Shown: one piece after another, positions 1 through 7,615 of the stretch | How positions within the stretch are numbered: the stretch's first letter is position 1 | Layout of the letters: each line of letters begins with the position of its first letter | Assembly: GCA_020025255.1 (NCBI GenBank) | Contig: JAHHSK010000053.1 | Location: 1-13,814 of the forward strand | From: Ruthenibacterium sp. | GTDB lineage: Bacteria > Bacillota > Clostridia > Oscillospirales > Ruminococcaceae | DNA length: 13,814 nt | Direction: 5' to 3' | Program-made: the position numbers and the translations under genes | Notes under the pieces: generated by a model | The model's database searches: none | The model's input: only the letters and a program-made list of their open reading frames with translations | Told to the model about the DNA's origin: nothing

Positions 1-68
1 TTTTTTTGTTTTCAAATTTCGATTTATCTTTTCACATGCGCAGAGCAGCCGTTTTCTCCGTGCTCCGC

Positions 69-1502
69 CTATCTTCCTATTACCGGTGCACTGGTTTGCC
101 AATTCTGCTGAAAATCATCCTTCTGTCGATTCATCCATTCTACTATTTCCGCTTCCAGCCTTTGCGCCAGCTGCCGGTTTTCCGGCACATCCAGCGATAG
201 CGGCATCACCTGCTGCGGATCCTGCGCTGTGCAGTACAAATATCGCATCGGTCTTGGTATGACATCATATCCCAGTTCCATCACATAGGTATAATTCTGT
301 GTTCGCACCGCGCGCCACCCGTACACCTTCGGATCCTTACCTGCCTGTGCAAATTTTCTTAAGAAAACATCCCGTCCCGGACATGCGCACAGATAGCTTC
401 TCTTTGACAAATCCTCCTTCTCGGTCAGCAGATACGGTGAACAATCCTCTCCTTCTACTGAAGCCGGGATCGGCAAGCCCAAAATCCCAAGCAGCGTGGG
501 GGTCATATCCTGACTGGCAATGCATGTGTTGCAGCGGCGTTTTTCATTGTGCGGTATCCGCACAATAAACGGTATGCGGATTGCTTCTTCATACCAGACA
601 TATTTCCCCATAAGGCCATGCGAACCGAGCATATCTCCGTGATCTGCTGAAAGCACGATGACCGTATCCTCATACAAGCCGGATTGCTTCAAATAGGAAA
701 TCAGACGCCCAAACTGTTCGTCCAAACCGCTGACTGCCGCATAATACTGTCGTGTAGCCCGTTTGAGTTCTTCTTCCGTATAAGGGACCTTTTCTCCGGT
801 GTGGTGGTGAATATCCTTGAGCCGCACATTGTCTTTCAGTGCCACATCCGGATACAGATCCAGATATTTCTGCGGCACTTGATCGTATGGAGTATGCGGC
901 GGGTTCCAAGAAATGTACAACGCAAACGGACGATCTTTGTTTCGCACATCCTTCAGATATTCTATAGCCTTTTGCGTTTCATGCTGTACAGACCACTCAT
1001 CCACGCAGATCATTTCCGGAGTATCCTTCCAATAATGGGGCTTCAGGTGCTCATCGTATGTGCCGTAAGAATACCAGTAATCAAAGCCATGCCGACGCAC
1101 CCCCGGCGGAGTAAACGCATCCCAATTTTGTGCTCCGGAAACAGGCTTAGGGCAGTGATTCTGCTCCGGCTCATCCAGATGCCACTTCCCAATATATGCA
1201 GTCTGATAGCCCGCCTCCTTCAGCATCTGTCCGATGCCGATCTCGTCATCTTTCAGCCGCATGGACAATCCATTTTTACAATTGGTGAAAATCCCCATGG
1301 AAAGTGGATATCTTCCGGTCATCAGGCTGGCACGATGTGCCGTGCACACCGGAAACGTACTGAACGCATGATCGCAATAGGTCGCATCTGCACAAAACGC
1401 ATCCATATGGGGCGTATGCACCGGATCGGCCTTCGCATATCCAAGCGCATCGCCTCGCCACTGATCGGCAAAAACAAACAACAGATTTTTTCTTTTACTC
1501 AT
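69..1502 (-). CDS. Cytoplasmic type I sulfatase (S1 family), C-T-A-H-R active site
   Basis: This 477-residue protein belongs to the formylglycine-dependent arylsulfatase family, which hydrolyses sulfate esters. Visible landmarks are Asp13 in FADQ (the family's usual DD pair is AD here), the modification site Cys53-Thr-Ala-His-Arg57, GKWHL at 105-109, His203 in NPPHTPY, and the second metal-binding part ADHGD at 286-290 followed by SHG and Lys300. Cys53 should be converted to formylglycine by a maturase that is not in the window. The start has no signal peptide (MSKRKNLLFVFADQ), so the enzyme is probably cytoplasmic. The ATG overlaps the stop of the upstream enolase-superfamily gene in an ATGA and has an AGAGGT ribosome site six bases ahead, suggesting coupled translation. 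It is the last gene of the minus-strand run. The substrate cannot be read from the sequence; a phosphoester-hydrolase role for this superfamily is less likely given the Cys. Confidence 0.93.
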   Translation of the reverse strand: MSKRKNLLFVFADQWRGDALGYAKADPVHTPHMDAFCADATYCDHAFSTFPVCTAHRASLMTGRYPLSMGIFTNCKNGLSMRLKDDEIGIGQMLKEAGYQTAYIGKWHLDEPEQNHCPKPVSGAQNWDAFTPPGVRRHGFDYWYSYGTYDEHLKPHYWKDTPEMICVDEWSVQHETQKAIEYLKDVRNKDRPFALYISWNPPHTPYDQVPQKYLDLYPDVALKDNVRLKDIHHHTGEKVPYTEEELKRATRQYYAAVSGLDEQFGRLISYLKQSGLYEDTVIVLSADHGDMLGSHGLMGKYVWYEEAIRIPFIVRIPHNEKRRCNTCIASQDMTPTLLGILGLPIPASVEGEDCSPYLLTEKEDLSKRSYLCACPGRDVFLRKFAQAGKDPKVYGWRAVRTQNYTYVMELGYDVIPRPMRYLYCTAQDPQQVMPLSLDVPENRQLAQRLEAEIVEWMNRQKDDFQQNWQTSAPVIGR

Positions 1503-2692
1503 GGCGTTACCTCTACCGCACAGTCTGCTTCACGCGATAAGCGCACCTCGTCCAAATCGATGCCGAATCCATTTTCCAACTGAATCGAAATGGGATTATG
1601 TGTGCTGTCCGTAGCCAGATGCCTGACGCAGCGATAATAAAAATCGGATTCCGCCCGTTTTTCGGTCGCTTCGACCCAGCGTGCTCCCAAACCAAACGCC
1701 AGCTGCTGCCAAATGGATGCCGAAGGCCCCACCAAGCTATCATCGCCAATCATCAAATCGGCGCCCAATTCCCGAATGCGCCGCGCCAGCACCACTGCAT
1801 CAATAATCGATCCCGCAGAATCCGGGTGGATGTTGTATATCCCACCCATACCGCGGCAGATTTTTCTAATGGAATCACGGGAACCGCGCATGGGATAATC
1901 CGGGATAAGCATCAGCGGCATAACCTCTTTTTGCAGCTCCACCCATTCAGGGATCTGCAAAAAAGCCGGATCCTCGCAAGCATCCAAACCCGCTTTGTGC
2001 AGCTGCTTGAGTTGTTGGGAAATCCATTCCAGCGATCCGCTTTTGCTTGGATCCGGCCCATATCCGCAGTTTACATCTCCGATCAGATATGTTTCTTCCG
2101 GCGGACAGATCTGACGCACGGTTCGGATCACATCACAATCCAACCCGACCTCACCAAACAGCTTCACTTTAATGTACTCTGCTTTTTTTGCCTGCCGCGC
2201 CCAGTGTGCGCTTTCAGCCACCTCCTCCAAACGGTCGCTCAGAATCACATGCACGCCGCAAACCGGTTTTCCTTCCGTTAAGCCCAGCAAATGATTTGCC
2301 GGCACCCCTTTGCATTTTCCGCATAGGTCAACCAACGCCATCTCCAGCATTTCCACCAGCTGTTCCGGCCATTCTCCTTGATGTCTGCGGTTTTCCAGCA
2401 CAGCCTGCCCTGCATCCAGCCCCAGCAGGCATGCAGCTGCATCACGCCATGGCTCAAGGCCTGCCTCCGGGCAGTTCACAGATAAAATGCTCTCTGCAAA
2501 CCCGGTATGCCTTCCGCTGGATATCGCCGCGATCACATGCTGCCGGCTTGTCCATGTAGCACAGCTGAACCGTTTGACGGCTTCGATATTCTTTAAATAA
2601 AGCCGAATGGACTCCACGCGCCCCGTGATCCCGGTCAGTCCATCCAAAATCTTTTGACGCTGCTTGTCATAAAGCTGCAAATTCATTTCCAA
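1499..2692 (-). CDS. Enolase-superfamily enzyme (mandelate racemase / muconate-lactonizing type)
   Basis: This 397-residue protein has the enolase-superfamily plan: an N-terminal capping domain followed by a TIM barrel. Members take a proton from beside a carboxylate, giving dehydration, epimerisation or cycloisomerisation. Visible residues are the KxK motif Lys175-Val-Lys177 on strand 2, Asp206 in GDVN, Glu240 in CEDP and Asp265 in IPDYP as the three magnesium ligands, and Glu341 near strand 8. The spacing Lys177 to Asp206 (29) and Asp265 to residue 289 (24) equals that of muconate lactonizing enzyme. Residue 289, normally the second catalytic Lys in an NIK motif, is His (NIHPDSAG). The start is probably TTG at 2692: the site AAAGGGTGA, which includes the stop of the upstream permease gene, is well spaced for TTG, while the in-frame ATG at 2686 is further away. 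Its place between importers and sulfatases suggests it acts on an imported sugar acid. The substrate is unknown. Confidence 0.88.
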   Translation of the reverse strand: MEMNLQLYDKQRQKILDGLTGITGRVESIRLYLKNIEAVKRFSCATWTSRQHVIAAISSGRHTGFAESILSVNCPEAGLEPWRDAAACLLGLDAGQAVLENRRHQGEWPEQLVEMLEMALVDLCGKCKGVPANHLLGLTEGKPVCGVHVILSDRLEEVAESAHWARQAKKAEYIKVKLFGEVGLDCDVIRTVRQICPPEETYLIGDVNCGYGPDPSKSGSLEWISQQLKQLHKAGLDACEDPAFLQIPEWVELQKEVMPLMLIPDYPMRGSRDSIRKICRGMGGIYNIHPDSAGSIIDAVVLARRIRELGADLMIGDDSLVGPSASIWQQLAFGLGARWVEATEKRAESDFYYRCVRHLATDSTHNPISIQLENGFGIDLDEVRLSREADCAVEVTP

Positions 2693-2699
2693 AACCGAA

Positions 2700-3590
2700 T
2701 CACCCTTTCACTCCTCCGGTCAGCCCGCCGACAATATATTTGCTCAACAGCAGGTACAGAATAAAGGTGGGCAGGAATACGATAATGACCGAAGCAAATA
2801 ATCCGCTCCAATCGCCGCTGTACTGCATTCCGTTTATCATCGAAAACAAGCCCAATGCAACCGGCCGCAGTTTATCGGAATTGACAAACATCAAAGACAG
2901 AAAATACTCATTCCAAATATTGATAAAATTGAAAATGCTTACCGTCACGACCCCGCCTTGAGCCATAGGGAACACAATGCGCCAAAACGTCTTGGTTGGA
3001 CGGCATCCGTCAATCGCCGCCGCTTCTTCGTATGAGCGGGATATGTTTTCAAAGTAAGCCATAAGAAAAATTGTGGTATAAGGGATCTTGGTGGCAACAA
3101 ACAGCACGATCAGCACGATCCGGTTTGTCATTTCTTCGCGCAGAAGCCCGGCACGCGCTACCATCATATACAGCGGAATGATCACCATGATGACCGGCAC
3201 TCCGGTTGTAGCCGCCAAACACGTTTTAATGATTTTGGCACCGGGAAAATCAAATCGCTGCAGCACATACGAATACGGCGCACAAATCAAAATCAATGCC
3301 ACGCAGGAAACGACTGCATAAAGCAGCGAGTTCAAAAAAAACACGGATACCTTCGAAGAAAACCATGCCCGCGAATAATTTTCAAAATGCATGCCTGTCC
3401 GGAATTCAAAAATCGTACCCTTAAAAATATCCGCCGGGGTGGAAAGGCTGGCTGCAATCACCCAAAGCAGAATAACCACAGTGAACCCCACCCAAGTAAC
3501 CAGCAGCAGATATCCCGGTACAAGGGAAAGTTCCTTTTTCAGACTGTAAGCGCCTGCCTTGCGTGATTTTTTTTGTTTGGTCTTGAGCAT
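2700..3590 (-). CDS. Sugar ABC transporter permease, MalG/MsmG-like
   Basis: This 296-residue inner-membrane protein is the second permease of a CUT1-type sugar importer. It has six hydrophobic segments and the cytoplasmic EAA loop that contacts the ATPase: Glu189-Ala-Ala-Ala-Ile-Asp-Gly195, followed by the matching I-x-F-P stretch. The C-terminal VGGLTGGVKG ending is typical of MalG-like proteins. A longer reading frame opens at 3671 inside the upstream permease gene, but the start at 3590 (MLKTKQKK) is chosen because a perfect AAGGAGG site lies six bases upstream. The gene follows the MalF-like gene by 11 bases, and only 7 bases separate it from the enolase-superfamily gene. No ATPase gene is nearby, so a shared MsmX-type ATPase is the likely partner. 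The binding protein is probably the 5882-4578 product. The substrate is not evident. Confidence 0.93.
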   Translation of the reverse strand: MLKTKQKKSRKAGAYSLKKELSLVPGYLLLVTWVGFTVVILLWVIAASLSTPADIFKGTIFEFRTGMHFENYSRAWFSSKVSVFFLNSLLYAVVSCVALILICAPYSYVLQRFDFPGAKIIKTCLAATTGVPVIMVIIPLYMMVARAGLLREEMTNRIVLIVLFVATKIPYTTIFLMAYFENISRSYEEAAAIDGCRPTKTFWRIVFPMAQGGVVTVSIFNFINIWNEYFLSLMFVNSDKLRPVALGLFSMINGMQYSGDWSGLFASVIIVFLPTFILYLLLSKYIVGGLTGGVKG

Positions 3591-3596
3591 ATCGCG

Positions 3597-3603
3597 CCTC
3601 CTT
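3597..3603 (-). promoter_or_regulatory. Ribosome binding site AAGGAGG deciding the MalG-like start
   Basis: The minus strand reads AAGGAGG six bases before the ATG at 3590. The site overlaps the TAA stop of the MalF-like gene (3604-3602), so ribosomes ending there are well placed to reinitiate. This supports the short start over the one 81 bases further upstream. Confidence 0.85.
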
Positions 3604-4510
3604 AAAATTCCAGATCGTCGTCTTTGAGCAGATGATTCACCACGGTAAACACCAGCACAATGAACAGACACAGCATGACGCCGATTGCAGCAGCTGCGCC
3701 GGCATCGCGAACCACATCGCCGGTATTTTCCGCACCAAACAGCTTATCATACATATAAACCATCGGCACGATCGTTGATGTATCCGCCGAAATCGGAGAA
3801 AACAGCTTTGACCAGATAAAAAAGCCCGATACACTAATCGCCCACATAATGATATTCGTGCGGAAAATGCCTTTCAGCAGCGGCAGAGTGATATGTATAA
3901 ACTGTCCCACTCGGCTGGCGCCGTCAATGCTGGCCGCCTCATAATAATCCGGGCCGATCCGCTCGATCCCGCTGATCCAAATCAGCATAAAATGCCCGAT
4001 CATGCCAAAACAATATGAAATCAGCAGCGCCCAGAATTTATGGTCGGCATCCAGCCACTGCACCTCTGCCAAGAAATCCAGATGCAGCGCACGGAACAGC
4101 TTTGTCAAAAAGCCGTAGGAAGGATTAAACACATATTGAATCCACATGGTAGCCATAGCCACCGCGCTGATTACATTCGGCAGATAAATGGCAGCTTGAA
4201 AAAAGCCTTTTCCGTGTACCCCGCTTTTTAAAATAACCGCAAACAGTAAAGAAACACCCAAGGTGATGATTCCGCCAATTACAAAAATTTTGATAAGATT
4301 GATCCATGATGTACGGTACAGCGGCGTTTCCCATAGGCTGATATAGTTTTCTACGCCATTGAACTGCCACTTATCCGTTGGATCTGTAATTTCCTGTATC
4401 GAAAAAAAGCTCATGATTATTGTGCGGATAATCGGATAGATGAACGTGGCCACAAAAATCAATGTGGCCGGGCCCGCAAATGCAATAATCATGCCTCGAT
4501 TCCTTTTCAT
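3602..4510 (-). CDS. Sugar ABC transporter permease, MalF/MsmF-like
   Basis: This 302-residue inner-membrane protein is the first permease of the CUT1-type importer. It begins with MKRNRGMIIAF leading straight into the first of six hydrophobic segments. The EAA loop is Glu191-Ala-Ala-Ser-Ile-Asp-Gly197, followed by the ITLP signature. The reading frame is open back to 4639, but two earlier starts are disfavoured. The one at 4639 lies inside the binding-protein gene. The one at 4564 begins in the first arm of a terminator-like hairpin and has no ribosome site. The chosen ATG has AAGGAAGGG eight bases upstream. The gene stands after the binding-protein gene 5882-4578 and before the MalG-like gene, the usual msmEFG order. 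The hairpin at 4529-4564 probably keeps permease output below that of the binding protein. Confidence 0.92.
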   Translation of the reverse strand: MKRNRGMIIAFAGPATLIFVATFIYPIIRTIIMSFFSIQEITDPTDKWQFNGVENYISLWETPLYRTSWINLIKIFVIGGIITLGVSLLFAVILKSGVHGKGFFQAAIYLPNVISAVAMATMWIQYVFNPSYGFLTKLFRALHLDFLAEVQWLDADHKFWALLISYCFGMIGHFMLIWISGIERIGPDYYEAASIDGASRVGQFIHITLPLLKGIFRTNIIMWAISVSGFFIWSKLFSPISADTSTIVPMVYMYDKLFGAENTGDVVRDAGAAAAIGVMLCLFIVLVFTVVNHLLKDDDLEF

Positions 4511-4518
4511 AGGCCGTT

Positions 4519-4527
4519 CCCTTCCTT
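4519..4527 (-). promoter_or_regulatory. Ribosome binding site AAGGAAGGG deciding the MalF-like start
   Basis: A purine-rich AAGGAAGGG lies eight bases before the ATG at 4510 on the minus strand. It sits just beyond the U tract of the hairpin at 4529-4564, so it is available only in transcripts that read through. Confidence 0.75.
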
Positions 4528-4528
4528 G

Positions 4529-4564
4529 AAAAAAATGGCGGACAAAATCGATCCTGTCCGCCAT
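4529..4564 (-). terminator. Intrinsic terminator-like hairpin between binding-protein and permease genes
   Basis: The arms ATGGCGGACA and TGTCCGCCAT form a perfect 10-bp stem (4555-4564 with 4535-4544) around a 10-base loop. On the minus strand the second arm runs straight into a T tract at 4534-4529, the normal layout of a rho-independent terminator. It lies 13 bases after the binding-protein stop and before the MalF-like gene of the same operon. A partial terminator here would raise binding protein over permease, a ratio known for many sugar importers. The read-through fraction cannot be judged from the sequence. Confidence 0.8.
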
Positions 4565-4577
4565 ATCGCATTCTTTG

Positions 4578-5882
4578 TTATGCCTTGGATGCCGCCAGCA
4601 TATTATCCACAAATTCCTGTGCCGTGCAGGTACCCGCATACAGTTTCATCAGGTTTTCTTTGAGTGCCGGTGTGATCTCCGGGTTATTTTCCAGTCCGCC
4701 GGATGTTGCAAGTATCTGTGTGCACTTATCCATATAAGGCTTGGCATCGGCCAGCTGTTCGGGCCAGGAGGTATTATTGATATCCGCGGGCAGCGACAGG
4801 CTTTCTTCCGCCAAACGCGCATCCCATTCTCCGCGCGTCATCATTTCGATCAGCGCAAAAGCCGCTTTGGGGTTCTTGCACTTATTGGTAATAGCAAAGC
4901 TTTGATTGCCAATCACCATGGCCTCAAGCCCATTGATCCCGTTTTCCAATTCCGGATAGCCGAAAAATCCCCACTGGAAATCCGGGCCGGTAATATTCTT
5001 TGTTTCATTCACTATATAGGTGCCCACACAATACATGGCAGCGGTTCCGGTCGCAAGCTCCGTGTTCTGTCCGGTAGGCCACACATTGGAACCCACCTGA
5101 GAAGAAAAATATCCTTCCGCAGCCAGCTTTTCAAATGCCTGTGCCGTTTGCAGAACCTCCGGACGATCCCATGTGCCTTCATTGACTACTTTCTTAACTT
5201 CATCCGATCCGATCAAGCGAGCCAGATGCATGCCGAATGCCTGCATCGCATATGCATCATCCGTTGTCAGCGGCGTGATCCCGGCTTCCTTCAGCTTTTT
5301 GCATGCTTCCAAAAACTCTTCCCATGTACCGGGCACTTCGGCGATCCCCGCCTGCTTGAACAGTTCCTTATTGTACATATAGCCATTGGCCTTCATCTGG
5401 TAGGGGATCTCGTACAATTTTCCGTCGGAATAATAACTGCGGCTCAGTTCCATCAAAACCGGGTTTGATTCTTTTTCATAATCGGCTTCCTTCACCACAT
5501 CTTCCAGACACAGAATGCGTTCCCCGTAATTGCTCTTATTCTGTGCACCATCAAACAGATCCACCTGCTGATCGGCATCCAGCGCAGGGATCAGCCCTTC
5601 TTTGATTCCCTTACGGCCTTTGAATTGCAGGTCCACCTCGGCACCGGTTTCCTTTTCAAAGGCTTCTACCGCCTGTGTGATCACAATTCCCTGCGGCTCC
5701 GTTGCCTCCCAGTTCGACCAATAAACCAGTTTTACTCCCTCAAACTCTCTTTGCGCTGCTCCGCCGCTTTCCGATGTATCCGTGCCGGATGTGCTGCTGG
5801 ATGCTCCGCATCCTGCTAAGGCGGTAAGGCACATTGCGCCGCAAACGGCGATGCTGCCCAGTCTTTTCAGTACTTTCTTCAT
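4578..5882 (-). CDS. Sugar-binding lipoprotein of ABC importer (SBP_bac_1 type)
   Basis: This 434-residue extracellular lipoprotein binds the substrate of the MalF/MalG-like importer. It opens with a charged start and hydrophobic stretch (MKKVLKRLGSIAVCGAMCL) ending in the lipobox Leu22-Ala-Gly-Cys25, then a Ser/Thr/Gly-rich linker. The mature part shows the SBP_bac_1 layout: an early strand VKLVYWSNWE, then AFEKETGAEVDL, the ELFKQAGI and PGTWEEFLEACKKL region, and a late KNPKAAFALIEMM helix. Length is normal for the family. The ATG has GGAGGT six bases upstream. It opens the second importer module after a 242-base gap with no promoter that can be called, so it may be read from an undetected promoter or by read-through from the upstream sulfatase. 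A strong hairpin follows its stop. Aromatic residues in the mature part suit a sugar ligand, but the ligand cannot be named. Confidence 0.94.
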   Translation of the reverse strand: MKKVLKRLGSIAVCGAMCLTALAGCGASSSTSGTDTSESGGAAQREFEGVKLVYWSNWEATEPQGIVITQAVEAFEKETGAEVDLQFKGRKGIKEGLIPALDADQQVDLFDGAQNKSNYGERILCLEDVVKEADYEKESNPVLMELSRSYYSDGKLYEIPYQMKANGYMYNKELFKQAGIAEVPGTWEEFLEACKKLKEAGITPLTTDDAYAMQAFGMHLARLIGSDEVKKVVNEGTWDRPEVLQTAQAFEKLAAEGYFSSQVGSNVWPTGQNTELATGTAAMYCVGTYIVNETKNITGPDFQWGFFGYPELENGINGLEAMVIGNQSFAITNKCKNPKAAFALIEMMTRGEWDARLAEESLSLPADINNTSWPEQLADAKPYMDKCTQILATSGGLENNPEITPALKENLMKLYAGTCTAQEFVDNMLAASKA

Positions 5883-6124
5883 TTTTTTACCTCCATTATT
5901 ATTTTATTTTTTGAGCGTTTCTGCGCTCTGCTTCCTTTATTGAACGGCCTTGATGCTGTTATTTTCGCTTTTTCGCATGCTCCGCCGCATATTTTCCGGC
6001 ATAGCTGCATCAAAGCACCGCCGGTATCACCGGCATCGGTCTTTGCCGCAGCACCGCAAGCACAGCCGATGCGCAGCACGGGCTTCGCGCATGCTGTCAA
6101 AGCCGTTTCGTTTCATTTTCTGCG
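5883..6124. other. Intergenic region between sulfatase and second binding-protein gene
   Basis: This is the largest gap inside the minus-strand run. It has a ribosome site GGAGGT at its left end for the gene starting at 5882. It also holds a GC-rich palindrome, GCCGGT-ATC-ACCGGC at 6020-6034, with short flanking ACC/GGT matches, and a weak 5-bp stem at 5913-5928. No hairpin followed by a T tract was found after the sulfatase stop, and no -35/-10 pair with acceptable spacing was found. An open frame through the gap (6100-5879) starts with TTG, has no ribosome site and is not called a gene. Confidence 0.5.
6020..6034. repeat. GC-rich palindrome, possible operator or leader hairpin
   Basis: GCCGGT and ACCGGC pair perfectly across a three-base centre (ATC). 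A further ACC at 6017-6019 can pair with GGT at 6038-6040 past a small bulge. It lies in the gap ahead of the second binding-protein gene. There is no T tract after it on either strand, so it is not a typical terminator. It could be a protein-binding site or a leader RNA structure. Confidence 0.4.
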
Positions 6125-7591
6125 TCAGCCGTTCTCTTCCGGAGACGCATATTTTTCCAATCTTTGGGCGTAAACGCCTGCGGAACAAAGCTGTCCGGAG
6201 CCGGTCACGCCTTCCCGGCTTCCATCCATATTCGGATTCACATACCGATTGAACCAGCTTTCCATTCGCCGCCGCATTTCCAAAATCTCCGCTTCAAAGC
6301 ACGGGTCTGCGATCCGGTTCACCTGCTCTTCCGGGTCTGCCTGCAAATCGTAAAATTCATCCGGTCCATACGGATAAATATGAATGTATTTGAATCGCTT
6401 GGATCGGATCATACGCACCGGCCCATATTCATCAAACACCACCACATCCCGTTCTTCATCCTGCGGCTGTCCCCGCAGCACATCAGCAAAGCTCCTTCCC
6501 GGCAGTCCATGCAGCTGGTGTGTATCCATGTCCAGGAAATCGATCAGGGTCGGAAAAAAATCATACGCACTCACCATTTGCCTGCAAACCGTCCCGGACG
6601 GGATATTCCCCGGCCATGAAATCAAAAACGGCACCTTGATCGAAGTATCATACATATTCATGGGACGGGTTCCGTTTCCCTTGCCCCAAATGCCATGATG
6701 CCCCATATTCATGCCGTTGTCTGAGGCAAAAATCACAATGGTTTCCTGGTCCAATCCTTTTTGCTGCAATCGATCCAATATCTGCCCGATTCCCTGATCC
6801 ATAGCAGAAATCGCCGCAAAATACCCCTTTAAATTTTCCGTGCGGGTTGGGGTCCCATAGACCGGCGGACAAGTCAAGCCCGGATGATCCGGAACATTCG
6901 GCACGCTTTCAAAAGGACAATCCTCGTACAGCTTCAAAAACTCCTTCGGGTGATGCTCTGCACTCCAAGGTGAATGCGGTGCCGTATAGTGCACACTCAG
7001 ATAAAACGGTGCCGATTCTTCGCTGAGGATATCCAAAAACTCCAATGCCTTATCGGTGATCAGATCGGTAACATACTGTCCGTGAAGATTTCGGATGTCC
7101 CCGTTTTCCACAATATCCGGATGATAATAGAAGCAGCCTCCTCGCCCAATGGTATACCAATAGCGGAAGCCATGCTGCGGGTTGATGCTGTCACCCAGAT
7201 GCCATTTCCCGCTCAGGGCGCAGTTGTAGCCGTTTTGTGCCAGCACGTCGGTATATGTCAGCTGTCCTGCCAAATACTGAATCGGCTTATGCTCACTTAC
7301 ATATCCGCCATAGGGGTCCTGCGCACCCTGCTTTGCAAAGCGTTCGGCATCCAGATTGCCTCCCCGCAGCCAATCGAGCACCCCATGTGCCGAAGGAATG
7401 GTTCCGGTAAGAAGCGAGGCGCGAGCCGGCGAACAAACCGGCGATGCACAGAAAAAGTTTTCAAAACGCATCCCACGGGCTGCAATGCGATCCAGATTCG
7501 GTGTCTTCAATTCTTTGTTCCCGGCGCAGTGCATTGCCCACGCACCCTGATCATCCGACAGGATGAACACGATATTGGGGTTTCGAGCCAT
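6125..7591 (-). CDS. Cytoplasmic type I sulfatase (S1 family), C-S-P-A-R active site
   Basis: This 488-residue formylglycine-dependent sulfatase shows a full set of family residues: the metal pair Asp13-Asp14 (SDDQG), the modification site Cys53-Ser-Pro-Ala-Arg57, GKWHLG at 128-133, His206 in TAPHSPW, the second metal pair Asp291-Asn292 (SDNG), His298/His299 and Lys304. The C-terminal part has the EFYDLQADPEEQVNRI stretch common in S1 enzymes. No signal peptide is present (MARNPNIVFILSDDQ), so it should act in the cytoplasm on imported substrate. The ATG has AAAAGGAG eight bases upstream. It follows the large binding-protein gene after a gap of 64 bases that contains a perfect 14-bp hairpin. 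It differs strongly from the other sulfatase in active-site motif and insertions, so the two likely remove different sulfate groups. The substrate is not known. Confidence 0.95.
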   Translation of the reverse strand: MARNPNIVFILSDDQGAWAMHCAGNKELKTPNLDRIAARGMRFENFFCASPVCSPARASLLTGTIPSAHGVLDWLRGGNLDAERFAKQGAQDPYGGYVSEHKPIQYLAGQLTYTDVLAQNGYNCALSGKWHLGDSINPQHGFRYWYTIGRGGCFYYHPDIVENGDIRNLHGQYVTDLITDKALEFLDILSEESAPFYLSVHYTAPHSPWSAEHHPKEFLKLYEDCPFESVPNVPDHPGLTCPPVYGTPTRTENLKGYFAAISAMDQGIGQILDRLQQKGLDQETIVIFASDNGMNMGHHGIWGKGNGTRPMNMYDTSIKVPFLISWPGNIPSGTVCRQMVSAYDFFPTLIDFLDMDTHQLHGLPGRSFADVLRGQPQDEERDVVVFDEYGPVRMIRSKRFKYIHIYPYGPDEFYDLQADPEEQVNRIADPCFEAEILEMRRRMESWFNRYVNPNMDGSREGVTGSGQLCSAGVYAQRLEKYASPEENG

Positions 7592-7615
7592 TCGATCCTC
7601 TCCTTTTGCGTACTG

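Noticed and set aside
20..68. Possible terminator after the first sulfatase gene
   Set aside because: A stem of about 8 bp with one wobble (GCGGAGCA with TGCTCTGC) can form, but its loop is 13 bases and no T tract follows on the minus strand.
684..1583. A 299-codon plus-strand frame opposite the first sulfatase
   Set aside because: It lies wholly antisense to well-supported genes and shows no family features or ribosome site; the sulfatase motifs on the other strand are decisive.
4575..5468. A 297-codon plus-strand frame opposite the second binding-protein gene
   Set aside because: It is antisense to a clear lipoprotein gene, and its composition (rich in His, Cys, Arg) is that of a shadow frame.
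5879..6100. A 73-codon minus-strand frame filling the gap before the second binding-protein gene, ending in an ATGA overlap
   Set aside because: It starts with TTG, has no ribosome site, resembles no family I recognise, and its last codons are simply the GGAGGT ribosome site of the next gene.
6095..6100. A perfect TTGACA on the minus strand, possible -35 element
   Set aside because: No acceptable -10 hexamer is present 16-18 bases downstream; that stretch is GC-rich.
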